Positions 9,526 to 18,570 of a DNA stretch of 64,000 nt are shown here, in pieces. The translations under genes were made by a program, and so were the position numbers. The stretch's first letter is position 1, and the number at the start of each line of letters is the position of its first letter. Source of the stretch: Paenibacillus sp. MSJ-34 (GTDB taxonomy: Bacteria > Bacillota > Bacilli > Paenibacillales > Paenibacillaceae). The notes under the pieces are model-generated. The model searched no databases, was not told the origin of the DNA, and was given only the letters and a program-made list of their open reading frames with translations. The DNA lies in the NCBI RefSeq assembly GCF_018918005.1, contig NZ_JAHLPR010000040.1, positions 1 to 64,000 on the forward strand, given 5' to 3'.

Positions 9526-10889
9526 GGTCCGCACAAGGAAGAACAGAAATCATTGCAAATGACTTATCTGAGATCGAATTAATAAATGATGATGAGAAGA
9601 TATGGTTGCAGAATTTGTGCCGTTATCTCGATAAAGAACTGTTCACAATTCGTCTCACTGACAAATCGGAGGATGAGCCGGTAATCGAGTTTCGCCACGG
9701 ACGCTGGTATGCGGGAAGGTATGTTGGAGAAATCCAATATATGGGGAGGACCCTGCGTATAACACCACGTTATGAAAGCTCCTTTCATCGTTGGATTAGC
9801 ACCATTTGGGGAGTGCGCATGATTCAAAGCAAGGGCTCCTATCGTAACGCGAATATGTGGCTGTGGGAGCTAATCGCCCGAATTTGGGGTGAGCAGCTTA
9901 TCCGTGGAGCAAAGCATGGGTTACCGTATACTCGAATGGAAGAAACATTGAAGGCTCCATCGCTGCGCGGTCGTATGAAAGTGATGGAAACGGCTCTGGA
10001 GGTAGGCAAGGGGACGAATCGACTTGCAAGTCTATCCAGGTGCAAGGTTATTCATCCTGACATTGCGTACATACTCAGTAACGGTTATCGAAGAATTAAA
10101 AAGGAATTGGGGCATCGAAATGCACATAACTGGTTGTCCGACAGAGGAAGGGAAATCATAAGCCTTTTACTCCAATCCGAAGGATGTAAAAGCTATAAGA
10201 CCATTTATAAGATTCCCAAAATTAAATATACCCCCATCCTTGAATCTTATCGTCCAGTTGTTGATTTAACTTTAAGAATCTTGCAACAAAAATCATTCGG
10301 GGTCTCTTTGAAAGGGGCCCAAGAAGTAACAGGAACCCTCCTGGATATGGCTGAAATTTGGGAGCTTTATGTTTATCATCTTCTAAGAAATGCTCTTGTA
10401 GGGGTAGAGGTGATCCATACTGGACGAGTTAGAGAAGCCGTTGGCCATTTGTTTGTAAACGGGAACGGCAAGAAGATTGCTGCTCAAAAGCCGGATTTTA
10501 TTATACGGAGGCCATCTTCGAAACAAGTGTTAGCGGTAGTCGATGCAAAATATAAACACACTTTTGTAACTTTATCAAAACCAACGGGTTTGGAACAAAA
10601 TGATTTATATCAGATTCATGCATACATGGATGCTTTCTCCAATCAGGGTTCTTCGGCTCCGGGTGTTCTGGTATATCCGGATGAAAACGATGCTGAAATT
10701 CGGCGATATCAACAAGGGAATCCGTGGTTTTCATCTCAACTGAAAAGCAATCTTTATTTTTATGGGGTTAATGGTGAATTAGGCGAAGAGAATTCGGATA
10801 ACGGGTTGACCCCATCCGAGGAGCGATTCTGCATGGGAATTCGAGAATTGCTGATGGGGAATTTAAATAATGGGATTTGGGACGAGTGA
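9522..10889 (+). CDS. McrC-like nuclease subunit
   Basis: 455 residues from ATG 9522, which overlaps the McrB-like stop (ATGA) and has GGGGGAAGG upstream. The N-terminal segment FRHGRWYAGRYVGEIQYMG (near residue 55) is typical of McrC/DUF2357 proteins. The C-terminal KPDFII (near 323) followed by VVDAKYK (near 339) gives the PD...DxK core of the endonuclease domain. Known: McrC stimulates McrB and cuts DNA. Inferred: it is the effector nuclease of this operon. A gap of 298 bp follows. Confidence 0.87.
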   Translation: MRSAQGRTEIIANDLSEIELINDDEKIWLQNLCRYLDKELFTIRLTDKSEDEPVIEFRHGRWYAGRYVGEIQYMGRTLRITPRYESSFHRWISTIWGVRMIQSKGSYRNANMWLWELIARIWGEQLIRGAKHGLPYTRMEETLKAPSLRGRMKVMETALEVGKGTNRLASLSRCKVIHPDIAYILSNGYRRIKKELGHRNAHNWLSDRGREIISLLLQSEGCKSYKTIYKIPKIKYTPILESYRPVVDLTLRILQQKSFGVSLKGAQEVTGTLLDMAEIWELYVYHLLRNALVGVEVIHTGRVREAVGHLFVNGNGKKIAAQKPDFIIRRPSSKQVLAVVDAKYKHTFVTLSKPTGLEQNDLYQIHAYMDAFSNQGSSAPGVLVYPDENDAEIRRYQQGNPWFSSQLKSNLYFYGVNGELGEENSDNGLTPSEERFCMGIRELLMGNLNNGIWDE

Positions 10890-11187
10890 ATCGATTGGAC
10901 ACTACACATTGAAATTAATCATTACTAGATTTATAATGTAATTATTCTTTCTATCGCTTCTGTTCCCAACGGAAGCCTAATGAGTGGCCATCCTCTGGCC
11001 CAAATCATGTCCTCGCGGGACAGTTGATTGATACCATTTCCTCGAGCCAGGTGCTTTCGGTATCCAATTCCCTTTATGGTGATTAATTACAACACGGGAG
11101 TAGTCTGTCCTTGTGTACTATAATTGTTCAAATAATGAACCCGAATGAAGCATTTTTTCTTTGCTTTCTTCGGGTTCTTTTTGTTGG
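10890..11187. terminator. Convergent gap with bidirectional terminator
   Basis: The McrC-like gene and the recombinase trio converge on this 298-bp gap. At 11137-11177 GAACCCGAA pairs with TTCGGGTTC, extended inward by GAAGC/GCTTTC, with T runs on the plus side. It can stop transcription from both directions. The rest (10890-11136) shows no open frame or repeat that I can support. Confidence 0.65.
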
Positions 11188-12129
11188 TTATTGAAGAAGA
11201 TCGGAATACGCGTCATTCAGCAGCTTCGCAGCGTCAACTGGAGGAACATATCGCAAAGTTGTTGATAACTGCTTATGGCGTAGTTGTCGTTTTATAGCGA
11301 TAATGTCAATCCCACTGCTCTGCATCAAGTATGCCGTTGTATGTCGAAAACTATGGGCAGTGACTGTCTTTTGTATGCCGGCCTCTAGGCAAAGATTCTT
11401 GATGATTCGGTTTAATGCTGCTTTTGTTAGTGGTCGATTGTTTTCAAAGAAAACCTCGGAATGTCCGGAATTCCGCCATTCTTCTACAACCGGATGATGC
11501 AAATAACGCTCCAACTCAACAACGAGGGAATCGGGCATATAAACGACTTCGGAGGAGGTTTTCTGCCCTTTGTTCACCAGAATAACCTTGCGCTCAAAAT
11601 CAATCTGTTCGTACGATAGCTGTATAATCTCCCTGTTTCGAAGAGCGGTCGTTGACATTAGCAATATGAGGATGTAGAACTTCCGGACAAATGGATCGGC
11701 TTTAAGCGCTGCTTGAAATAATCGTTGACATTCACCAATGGAGAGGGAACGATCTATTATTCGGCGTTCATAATACGGATTCGGATAGTTTTTCATGGGG
11801 TTATTTTTAATCATCCCAAGACCGTGGAGTAACGTGAAGAAGTGTTTCAGGTAAACAATGTTATTGAAAATGGTATTCTTTGATGCCTGAAAATTTTGCT
11901 TCAGGAACTGAATATAACCATCAATGCAATCAGCATCAATAGGTCGATAGGTCTCAGATTCCGTGTCGTAGTAAAATTTGTCGAAATCCAATTCTCCCTC
12001 AAAGTCTAAGCTCAGATATTGTTCAAACTTCATGAACTGGCGGCTATATGTGTAAATTGCTGAATCCTTGAGGTGAGTATGCTTCTTCCAGTTGGCATAG
12101 TATGTGGAATCCAATAATAAACGGTTCAT
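11188..12129 (-). CDS. Tyrosine recombinase (third gene of a trio)
   Basis: 313 residues, phage-integrase family, XerC/D size. There is an N-terminal SAM-like core-binding region (YTYSRQFMKFEQYL), then catalytic Arg in ALRNREI near residue 165, HSFRH near 264, and the nucleophile in TTLRYVPP near 293; the usual GH is RH. All catalytic residues appear present. Its ATG overlaps the stop of the upstream recombinase gene by 4 bp, so the genes are translationally coupled. Three linked integrases of this type move elements such as RIT (recombinase-in-trio) elements; each may serve a different step or site. Confidence 0.88.
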   Translation of the reverse strand: MNRLLLDSTYYANWKKHTHLKDSAIYTYSRQFMKFEQYLSLDFEGELDFDKFYYDTESETYRPIDADCIDGYIQFLKQNFQASKNTIFNNIVYLKHFFTLLHGLGMIKNNPMKNYPNPYYERRIIDRSLSIGECQRLFQAALKADPFVRKFYILILLMSTTALRNREIIQLSYEQIDFERKVILVNKGQKTSSEVVYMPDSLVVELERYLHHPVVEEWRNSGHSEVFFENNRPLTKAALNRIIKNLCLEAGIQKTVTAHSFRHTTAYLMQSSGIDIIAIKRQLRHKQLSTTLRYVPPVDAAKLLNDAYSDLLQ

Positions 12130-13253
12130 TTGTTCTCCAGCCTTTCTCTTATTTTCTGAACAACCTCTTGAGCGAATGGGTGTTTGTTTATGGCGTCTCG
12201 CAGTTGATCGTCGAAAAGTCTCAAGTACTTCATCGTACTGTCGAGCGATTCATGACCGAGAAGCTTTGCAAGAGTATAGATATCGATTCCCGCTTCAAGG
12301 CCTTGAACGGCAAAAGAATGACGAAAAGAGTGAGGACCTAAACGATCTTTGTCTTCCTCTTTTATCGACCGAGACTCGCGAATAATACGTTTCATAAATT
12401 GCTGAATGGCTCTAGATGTAATGGGTTTATCCCCGGCAGTGCTTGAGAAGATATAGAGCCTCTGATAATCGGAATCTGGCATCACCTCGCGAGCGCGACT
12501 GTATTTTTTCTCTATAAAATCTGTGAGCATCATTAGGGCGAGCTCGTTGATTTTTCGGACTTTCTTGGTATTCTCAGCCCCTTTGGGTGTTACCTTGATT
12601 GTTTGAGTATCAGGAGTGATATCACCGATCCTTAGATGGCAGAGCTCGTTTATGCGAATTCCACTCCCAAGGAAAGTCCAGATAATTGCAGTGTAAAGGC
12701 TATCGTGGTTACGAGCTTGAGCGATCTGCAAGATTTCCGCGATCTGCACTTTAGTAAAGGCTTTTGGTGCGTCATCGTTTGACCATCGAACGCGTAGTAT
12801 AGTCTTCAAGTCCCCGAGATCCTGATGACCAAAGAATATTTTGTATGTGGTCTTTATGAAGGTTCGAAGAAAGGAAGACTTCTTGGCTTTTGTATTAGGA
12901 TCCTCATTAAGCTTAATATAGTCGGACAAGAATTCGCCGTTTGATACCTTTTCAAACTGCGGATCGTTGCCAAACTTTTCCTTCACATGTTGCTGGAAAA
13001 GTTTCATCTCTGACCGATACGTTGTTTGCGTGGTCCGGCTAAGTCCAGAAAACTTGCTGCTTTGATAGAAAGCATCAACGGCTTCGAGAAATGAAACGTT
13101 CCGCACTGCCGGGGGCATATTAGGTTTTGGCTGTGTCTGGACAGGCAAGGTTTCCATAACTTGCCGCATTTTCTCTGGACCATAAAGACATAACAGCTGA
13201 TTCAGTTGTTCTTTAAGTTCGGTATACTTTGTATCGTTGATTACTTTAGGCAT
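12126..13253 (-). CDS. Tyrosine recombinase (second gene of a trio)
   Basis: 375 residues. The core-binding region is around residues 45-150, and the catalytic domain shows GIRINEL (Arg), KKVRKINEL (beta-hairpin), GPHSFRHSF (His-x-x-Arg), LLGHES (His) and TMKYLRLF (Tyr). It is therefore probably active. It starts 10 bp after the first trio gene ends, with a GGAGG-type site in the gap, and overlaps the third gene by 4 bp. Close packing shows one transcript running from 14781 to 11188, opposite to the defence operon. Confidence 0.88.
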   Translation of the reverse strand: MPKVINDTKYTELKEQLNQLLCLYGPEKMRQVMETLPVQTQPKPNMPPAVRNVSFLEAVDAFYQSSKFSGLSRTTQTTYRSEMKLFQQHVKEKFGNDPQFEKVSNGEFLSDYIKLNEDPNTKAKKSSFLRTFIKTTYKIFFGHQDLGDLKTILRVRWSNDDAPKAFTKVQIAEILQIAQARNHDSLYTAIIWTFLGSGIRINELCHLRIGDITPDTQTIKVTPKGAENTKKVRKINELALMMLTDFIEKKYSRAREVMPDSDYQRLYIFSSTAGDKPITSRAIQQFMKRIIRESRSIKEEDKDRLGPHSFRHSFAVQGLEAGIDIYTLAKLLGHESLDSTMKYLRLFDDQLRDAINKHPFAQEVVQKIRERLENK

Positions 13254-13263
13254 GGGAACCTCC

Positions 13264-14781
13264 TCAGTAATTGATTTTGTTTACAGCACTTGTTAATTGA
13301 TTGGGGCTCCGGTGGACGTATCGTGCAGTATTTTCTGGCCGATCATGCCTTGCCAAGTACATAAGCAATTGTGACGGGCAATCTGTACGTTCCGACAACC
13401 TGCTGATGAAAGTGTGCCTCAGTAAATGGGGCCCCCCTGGATATTTCCATCCCGAGACAAAAGAATAAAGTTTGTACTGTGCCCTTAATTTGCGAATAGT
13501 TGATTGGCTGTTGTTTCCAAACAGATGGACATCTTGACCTTTGTTGACAACAAGCTTTTGAAAGTAATTCTGTAGCGGATCAGGTAAGGGTAGAATGGCC
13601 GATTTCTCGTTTTTTCCGAAGACAGAGATGGTTCTATTCTCGACATTGATATCCTGATAGCGAATGTTAGCAACTTCATGAATTCGCAAACCGAGACAAA
13701 GCATCAACCCAAAGGCTGCCAGTTCCAATGTGGGATGATCAGAATAGAGTTGGATATTATGAAAAAAACACTGGAGTTTAGCATCTGTTGGTAACTCGCG
13801 ATAATAGTATCTCTCGTACGGGATTCCTGTAACATCCATTGTTATGTCTTTAGCAAGCCAGCCCAATTTATAGAGGTTAGCCAGAAGAAATCGGATATCG
13901 TAAAAACAATTGCTAACCGTTTGCTTGGTATATATCCCTTTATTTTCCAAACGGAGTAAATATTGCTTGAATTCGAGTAAATGCTCCTCAGTAACTAATG
14001 ACAATGGTAATTCGTCGCATGAAGTGCTCTGGAACTGAACGTATGTTTTATTCAACCAGTTTAAAAATAGGGCGTAACTGATTTTATATTTACCGTTAAC
14101 GCTTTTTTCCTTGACTCCTGAACGGTGTAAATCTTTAATATGCGCAGTGATAGCGGGATGATTTATATCTTGAGTCCTCTTTTTTGTAGAAATACCGTTT
14201 GTTGATTTCTTTAATTCGAACCCATTAGAGATTAATTTGCGAGCTATTGCTAGAATCATGTCACGTTGAACGAAATTGTAGGAAGAATGCTCAATGAAAT
14301 TAATAAGTGCATCTTTATTTGCCAATTCTTTGTTTTGAATGGATCTAGCATCAAGCCCATAACGGGTTTTAAAAAAATCAATGATCTCTAGTGCGTATTC
14401 CATCAAAGAAAAGTAGCTGGTGGATTTGATCGACTTTTTATTATCAAGGTAATCCAGTAGCACGGGGGCAAAGATTTTGCCTTGAATCTGGGTTGAAAAG
14501 ATCCATTCATTTAATGCAAGAGAACCACTTTCTGGTGAACATATCTCGACGTCCTCTTCAGGCCAACGAAATGCATACATTGTATTCAAGAACAACAGCA
14601 CCTTCTCCCAACTTAAGCTCTTGATATCATGATTGCCATTTGGGGCGGTTTGTAAACATTCTTGCGAAGTAGAGTTCTCATAAGAAGCATTCTCTGAAGT
14701 AGTTTTCGCATTTTGCTTCCAATGACATGAATTCATGAATCCCAAAATATCGATATCTCTAATATTCTGAACGTTATCCAT
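13264..14781 (-). CDS. Tyrosine recombinase (first gene of a trio)
   Basis: 505 residues, longer than a typical integrase because of an N-terminal extension of about 200 residues with no recognised domain. The catalytic part carries GLRIHEVANIRY (Arg), GPHLLRHTF (His-x-x-Arg), LARHDR (His) and TARYVHRSP (Tyr nucleophile). It leads a three-gene operon of recombinases. The size order 505-375-313 resembles RIT or Tn554-like layouts only loosely, so assignment to a named family stays open. A gap of 75 bp separates it from the divergent small gene at 14857. Confidence 0.87.
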   Translation of the reverse strand: MDNVQNIRDIDILGFMNSCHWKQNAKTTSENASYENSTSQECLQTAPNGNHDIKSLSWEKVLLFLNTMYAFRWPEEDVEICSPESGSLALNEWIFSTQIQGKIFAPVLLDYLDNKKSIKSTSYFSLMEYALEIIDFFKTRYGLDARSIQNKELANKDALINFIEHSSYNFVQRDMILAIARKLISNGFELKKSTNGISTKKRTQDINHPAITAHIKDLHRSGVKEKSVNGKYKISYALFLNWLNKTYVQFQSTSCDELPLSLVTEEHLLEFKQYLLRLENKGIYTKQTVSNCFYDIRFLLANLYKLGWLAKDITMDVTGIPYERYYYRELPTDAKLQCFFHNIQLYSDHPTLELAAFGLMLCLGLRIHEVANIRYQDINVENRTISVFGKNEKSAILPLPDPLQNYFQKLVVNKGQDVHLFGNNSQSTIRKLRAQYKLYSFVSGWKYPGGPHLLRHTFISRLSERTDCPSQLLMYLARHDRPENTARYVHRSPNQLTSAVNKINY

Positions 14782-14856
14782 CTACATCTCTCCCTCAGAT
14801 TCTGTTTCATCGACCGTTCAGACCGCAGTTTTTGCTTAGAAAGGAGGTGGGGCCCG

Positions 14857-15030
14857 ATGGTCCACATCATTGATGTAAAGGTATCATTTGCTTTGACTTC
14901 TGTCCCGGTTGCTCCACATTTGGAGCAAAAACACGTTGATTTTCGGGTTGTGCGAGGATTTTGGTCGAAAGAAACAAGAATCTGCTCCATTTGTGGAGAG
15001 TTGATGATGGATGCATTGATACGGGATTAA
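14857..15030 (+). CDS. Small hypothetical protein, 57 aa
   Basis: ATG 14857 is preceded by a very strong ribosome site, AAAGGAGGTG (14840-14849). The product begins MVHIIDVKVSFALTSVPVAP, is basic, and holds one CxxC pair (CSIC) near its end, too few cysteines for a lone zinc knuckle unless it dimerises. No family is recognised. A frame on the other strand (14733-14990) overlaps it but has neither this ribosome site nor a credible product. Confidence 0.5.
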   Translation: MVHIIDVKVSFALTSVPVAPHLEQKHVDFRVVRGFWSKETRICSICGELMMDALIRD

Positions 15031-15052
15031 GATGATGGAGTGTAAAGCTTAG

Positions 15053-15814
15053 TTGAAGGACGATCTTCTTCAACTAGCTTTTAAATTCATCCATGATGAA
15101 ATAGACGAAATCACTTATATCAGCAGGCACGATCGAGACTGGTATGAGGTGAAAGAACTGGCAGCTACCGACCCAATAACTTTCGGTATTCTGCTACGGA
15201 AACTTTCCTTGCCTAATCGTCGAAAAGCATTGATACAGGCATTTGATTTAAGGACATCGGAGTTAAGAACACTCTTGCTGGGGGATTTTTCGGAATCTTC
15301 TTCAACTATTTCTGACCTATATCATCCAGTGAAATATAGAAGAAGATTCAGCAATGAATTGCTGGCCAAATTTGGCATTATCCACCGCGTGCCTTTTGAT
15401 TGGGTATATAAGGATGGGCTTGTAATGGAACGATGGGATTTTAAAAATTTTGATTTTAGCGGGACAGTTTTAACTTGTATGGAAGACATAGTTCCGTTAT
15501 TGAGACTGGCTAAGGATCGTAGCAGAGATGTAAATGGATATGTTCTTCAGCCAAATACGGATCAAGAACGTTTTATCCGATTAGAATCACGAGCGGATGT
15601 GATCGTCGTAGATCTTTATCATGGTGACTTATTAAGTTTGGATCATCTAATGACTACTCTAAAAACCACTTCCTTCAAATGGTCAGGATCTATTAGTCAA
15701 TCCGTTGTACCTGGGCACCGGTACTGGACATTCATTGGGGCGGATAATGAATCGGCTATTGTTCGAATCATGGAAACGGAGTTCAAGTATATCCAAAACA
15801 CCATGCGCTTGTGA
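15053..15814 (+). CDS. Hypothetical protein, 253 aa
   Basis: TTG 15053 follows a GGAG at about 11 nt. The product is soluble, with a helical first half (KDDLLQLAFKFIHDEIDEI...) and a second half richer in strands (ADVIVVDLYHGDLLSLDHL; PGHRYWTFIGADNESAIVRI). It has no P-loop, no nuclease motif and no signal peptide, and I recognise no family. It is the second of three small genes running toward the serine recombinase and is probably cargo of the sigK element. Confidence 0.6.
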   Translation: MKDDLLQLAFKFIHDEIDEITYISRHDRDWYEVKELAATDPITFGILLRKLSLPNRRKALIQAFDLRTSELRTLLLGDFSESSSTISDLYHPVKYRRRFSNELLAKFGIIHRVPFDWVYKDGLVMERWDFKNFDFSGTVLTCMEDIVPLLRLAKDRSRDVNGYVLQPNTDQERFIRLESRADVIVVDLYHGDLLSLDHLMTTLKTTSFKWSGSISQSVVPGHRYWTFIGADNESAIVRIMETEFKYIQNTMRL

Positions 15815-15859
15815 TAGGACAAACCGCAGACGGAATAAGGTGTATTGAGGTGAAAAGTA

Positions 15860-16011
15860 TGGAGCGAATGCCGACAATCAAAATCGTATATGTGCCTCAT
15901 ACTTTATGCAGTGATACAGCACAAATCTCAAACACCTTATCCGCTGCAGAAGCCAAAAATGCCGTTATAGATTACATCTTAAAGCGTTTGATCTTGAAAC
16001 CGACTGAATAA
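15860..16011 (+). CDS. Small hypothetical protein, 50 aa
   Basis: ATG 15860 has GAGGTG 7 nt upstream; the product starts MERMPTIKIVYVPHTLC. An in-frame upstream start at 15811 lacks a ribosome site. The gene ends inside the first arm of a terminator, a normal arrangement. No family is recognised. Confidence 0.45.
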
Positions 16012-16027
16012 GCCGGTTTTTTTGTTT
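15994..16027 (+). terminator. Rho-independent terminator before the recombinase gene
   Basis: AAACCG-A-CT pairs with AG-CCGGTTT around a GAATA loop, followed by a run of T to 16024. It isolates the serine recombinase from the small genes upstream, so the recombinase probably has its own promoter within 16028-16084. Confidence 0.7.
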
Positions 16028-16084
16028 CTCCCTTTGTCCATACTGGGAAGTATTAGCAGTAAGAAAGGAGAGTGGTGATACTCC

Positions 16085-17728
16085 ATGTATACGGCCATAT
16101 ATCCACGGGTCTCTACAGGGATGCAAGCATCAGAGGGCACCAGCCTGGATGCGCAAGTAGAATTATGTATTCGGAAAGCCAAGGATTTGGGAATCCCGAA
16201 AGCCAATCTGAAAATTTATCGCGAAGAGGGTTTTACGGGTGAGGACATCGACCGTCCGGCGATGAATGAATTGAGACAAGACGTCGCACAGGGAAAGATC
16301 GCTCGATTGATTGTTACCCATCCCGATCGATTGACAAGGGACTTAACCGATAAATTAATCCTCTGCCGAGAGCTGGAGCGGAACCAGGTTGAATTGGTGT
16401 TCGTGGACACGGAATATCGGAATACGCCGGAAGGGCAGCTGTTTTTCAATCTCATGAGCTCGATTGCTCAATATGAGCTGTCCTTAATCAAGAAGCGGAC
16501 GGTACGTGGAAGACTTAAAGCGGTGGAAAAAGATAAGAAGATCATGCCCATGCGTGTGGCTCCCTATGGATATGACCTTCATGAAAATACTTTGATTATC
16601 AATGAGCAGGAAGCCGAATTTGTCCGGAAGATATACCACTGGTATGTTCATGAGAACTATACGCTTCGTGAAATCGGGGATCGACTCTATTCCTTAGGGG
16701 CGGTACCCAAACGGGGGGAAAGCAGGAACTGGAGCGCCAGTTCTATTCGAAGGGTCCTTACTTCAGAGGTATACATCGGCAAATTCTATTACAATCGTAG
16801 AGAAACCCGGAAGATTCGCGGGGAGAAAACCAAGAACGGTACACCGAAAAAAACATATTCCTTTCGCGAGGAGAAGGATTGGATCGAGGTTACCGTGCCA
16901 AGTATCATTGACCCGAATCTGTTCGAATTAGCCCAGGTGCAGAAAGAGAAAAACATGAAACGGTCAGGGAATGTAAAATATGAGTATTTGTTAAAATCCA
17001 TGATCCGGTGTGGGCATTGCGGCAGAATGTGGCAAGCAACTACTTATACAGGCCGAGTAAATAAAGAAACGGGAGAAAAGATCCGTTATACCTGCTACAG
17101 GTGTCCGAACCTATTCCCGAAGAAGTACGGTGAAGGAGTTGAGAAGTGCCCGACTCAAACGTTACGCGCCGATATGCTGGACCATTACGTCTGGAAGCTG
17201 ATCTTGGAGACATTGTCGGATCCCGATGATTATATGGAAAGGCTGCAAAGCAAATCGAATGAAATTAACCTGGAACTTCAATCCGCCGCGGACCACATCA
17301 AACGTCAGCTGGAGCAGAAGGAGAAGGAAAAGGAAAAAATCAAAATCATGTTCAAGCGGGAGGTCATTGATGAGCAGGAGATGCTTACCGAAATGCAAAA
17401 GATTAATGCCGGACTAAAGTCGTTGGAGCAAGAGCTTGCCGGGTACGAAAAGCAGTTGTCAGAACAAGCGGAGAAGGAAATATCGGCCAATCGGATTGCC
17501 GAGGTCTCCAAGGCTGTCCGAAACTTTATCGAGAGCGCCGGCGACGAGCTTACCCTTGAGGAGAAGCGACATATCCTGGAGACCCTGGTTGATGAAGTTA
17601 TTATTCGCTACGACGGGAACGAAGTACAGATTACTGCAGTCGGAGCACTAGATGAGTTAAAACGCCAACAATTTATTCAGCATGAGGATGACATCGGTTC
17701 GTGTTCACAACCTCAAGAAATTCGATAA
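16085..17728 (+). CDS. Large serine recombinase, SpoIVCA-like
   Basis: 547 residues. The N-terminal resolvase domain starts [10 protein letters not shown] with the nucleophile Ser at residue 10; [13 protein letters not shown] marks its end. A recombinase domain follows ([21 protein letters not shown], about 215-235), then a zinc ribbon (CGHC near 310 and CYRC near 340) and a long charged coiled coil (about 400-470). This is the family of SpoIVCA and phage integrases. Its last roughly ten codons, reading CSQPQEIR, are written by the same DNA that encodes the start of the sigK fragment in another frame. Inferred role: excision of the element to rebuild sigK. The start ATG 16085 has GGTGATACTCC upstream. 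Confidence 0.9.
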   Translation: MYTAIYPRVSTGMQASEGTSLDAQVELCIRKAKDLGIPKANLKIYREEGFTGEDIDRPAMNELRQDVAQGKIARLIVTHPDRLTRDLTDKLILCRELERNQVELVFVDTEYRNTPEGQLFFNLMSSIAQYELSLIKKRTVRGRLKAVEKDKKIMPMRVAPYGYDLHENTLIINEQEAEFVRKIYHWYVHENYTLREIGDRLYSLGAVPKRGESRNWSASSIRRVLTSEVYIGKFYYNRRETRKIRGEKTKNGTPKKTYSFREEKDWIEVTVPSIIDPNLFELAQVQKEKNMKRSGNVKYEYLLKSMIRCGHCGRMWQATTYTGRVNKETGEKIRYTCYRCPNLFPKKYGEGVEKCPTQTLRADMLDHYVWKLILETLSDPDDYMERLQSKSNEINLELQSAADHIKRQLEQKEKEKEKIKIMFKREVIDEQEMLTEMQKINAGLKSLEQELAGYEKQLSEQAEKEISANRIAEVSKAVRNFIESAGDELTLEEKRHILETLVDEVIIRYDGNEVQITAVGALDELKRQQFIQHEDDIGSCSQPQEIR

Positions 17729-18218
17729 TACCGGCGAGGATTTGGAAGATCTCATCTCGATTGGCACAATCGGGCTGATTAAAGCGATCGAGAGCTTTCA
17801 GCCGAACAAAGGGACGAAGCTGGCGACATTTGCGGCCCGTTGTATTGAAAACGAGATCCTGATGCATTTACGCAGTTTGAAAAAAACCCGCAAAGACGTC
17901 TCTTTGCACGATCCCATCGGCACGGATAAGGAAGGAAATGAAATTACATTAATTGACATTTTGGGAACAGATTCGGATGAAGTGATCGATAAAGTTCAGT
18001 TGAAAATCGAAAAAAGTAAAATATACAGAAATTTGGACATCCTCGACGACCGCGAGAAGGAAGTCGTGATCGGCAGATTCGGCCTTGAACAAGGGGGAGA
18101 GGAGCGGACGCAGCGCGAAATCGCGAAGGAGCTCGGCATCTCGCGTTCCTATGTGTCCCGGATCGAGAAAAGAGCGCTGATGAAGTTGTATCATGAGTTT
18201 TACAAGTCGCGAAGGTAA
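17715..18218 (+). pseudogene. sigK: sigK 3' portion, separated from its 5' end
   Basis: About 167 codons match SigK, the late mother-cell sigma factor, from [20 protein letters not shown] through region 2 ([11 protein letters not shown]) to region 4 ([20 protein letters not shown]) and the natural end. The sequence resembles SigK rather than SigE ([15 protein letters not shown] is diagnostic). About 65 N-terminal residues, including the pro-sequence and LRLVAHI, are missing. In the frame upstream of 17715 the match decays (RVHNL in place of VAHIV). It is a split gene rather than a dead one if the recombinase restores it during sporulation. Confidence 0.9.
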
Positions 18219-18346
18219 TCTAAACCTGCAGGCGGTATCCATATCGTTTCGCATGACGCAAACGCTCCACCCTTCGCACCATTGCCGGCAATCTACATAC
18301 TATGTAGCAGGTGACTAATTTTTCTCCTCCCGGAAAGGAGAGCGCG

Positions 18347-18427
18347 ATGTCGAACAAGTATAGGAACCTGCTTATCATTTTAGTGCTCTTTATCCTTTTG
18401 GTCATCATTTTGCTTTGTTTCATGTAG
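18347..18427 (+). CDS. Tiny membrane peptide, 26 aa, sporulation-type
   Basis: ATG 18347 has GGAAAGGAG about 7 nt upstream. The product is MSNKYRNL followed by one hydrophobic helix (LIILVLFILLVIILL) and a short tail. Such 25-30-residue single-span peptides (YjcZ-like) are common beside sporulation genes in Bacillales. Family membership is not provable at this length. Confidence 0.5.
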   Translation: MSNKYRNLLIILVLFILLVIILLCFM

Positions 18428-18439
18428 CCATGCCGATGA

Positions 18440-18481
18440 AAGAAGCCTCGCAGCCAATGCGGGGTTTCTTTTCATTTTTCT
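18440..18481 (+). terminator. Rho-independent terminator
   Basis: GAAGCCTCGCA pairs with TGCGGGGTTTC (two G-U pairs) around GCCAA, followed by a T-rich tract. It ends the tiny membrane peptide gene. Confidence 0.7.
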
Positions 18482-18570
18482 AGCGATAAGCGCGGTCGCC
18501 CGTACATAAGGGGACACGGTTTGGCAAATAATGAAATCGATAAGTTTGACATTAGAGGAGGACATGCAGT

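Larger units (their letters stand above)
1..17715 (+). mobile_element. Right-hand part of a sigK-intervening (skin-like) element
   Basis: Seen: a large serine recombinase ends at 17728, and its last codons overlap a reading frame that matches SigK from residues KKFDNTGED onward (17715). The sigK sequence has no N-terminal part and no plausible start of its own. Everything from position 1 to this junction is more AT-rich than the chromosome that follows. Known: in B. subtilis the skin element splits sigK and is excised in the mother cell by the serine recombinase SpoIVCA, encoded at one end. Inferred: this is such an element, its left end and the sigK 5' part lie upstream of the window, and its cargo here is mainly defence and recombinase genes. 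The exact attachment core cannot be set without the left end. Confidence 0.85.

Noticed and set aside
14733-14990. Minus-strand frame containing CFCSKCGATG
   Set aside because: It looks like a zinc finger but overlaps the recombinase start and lacks a ribosome site; the plus-strand 57-codon gene here has a near-perfect one.
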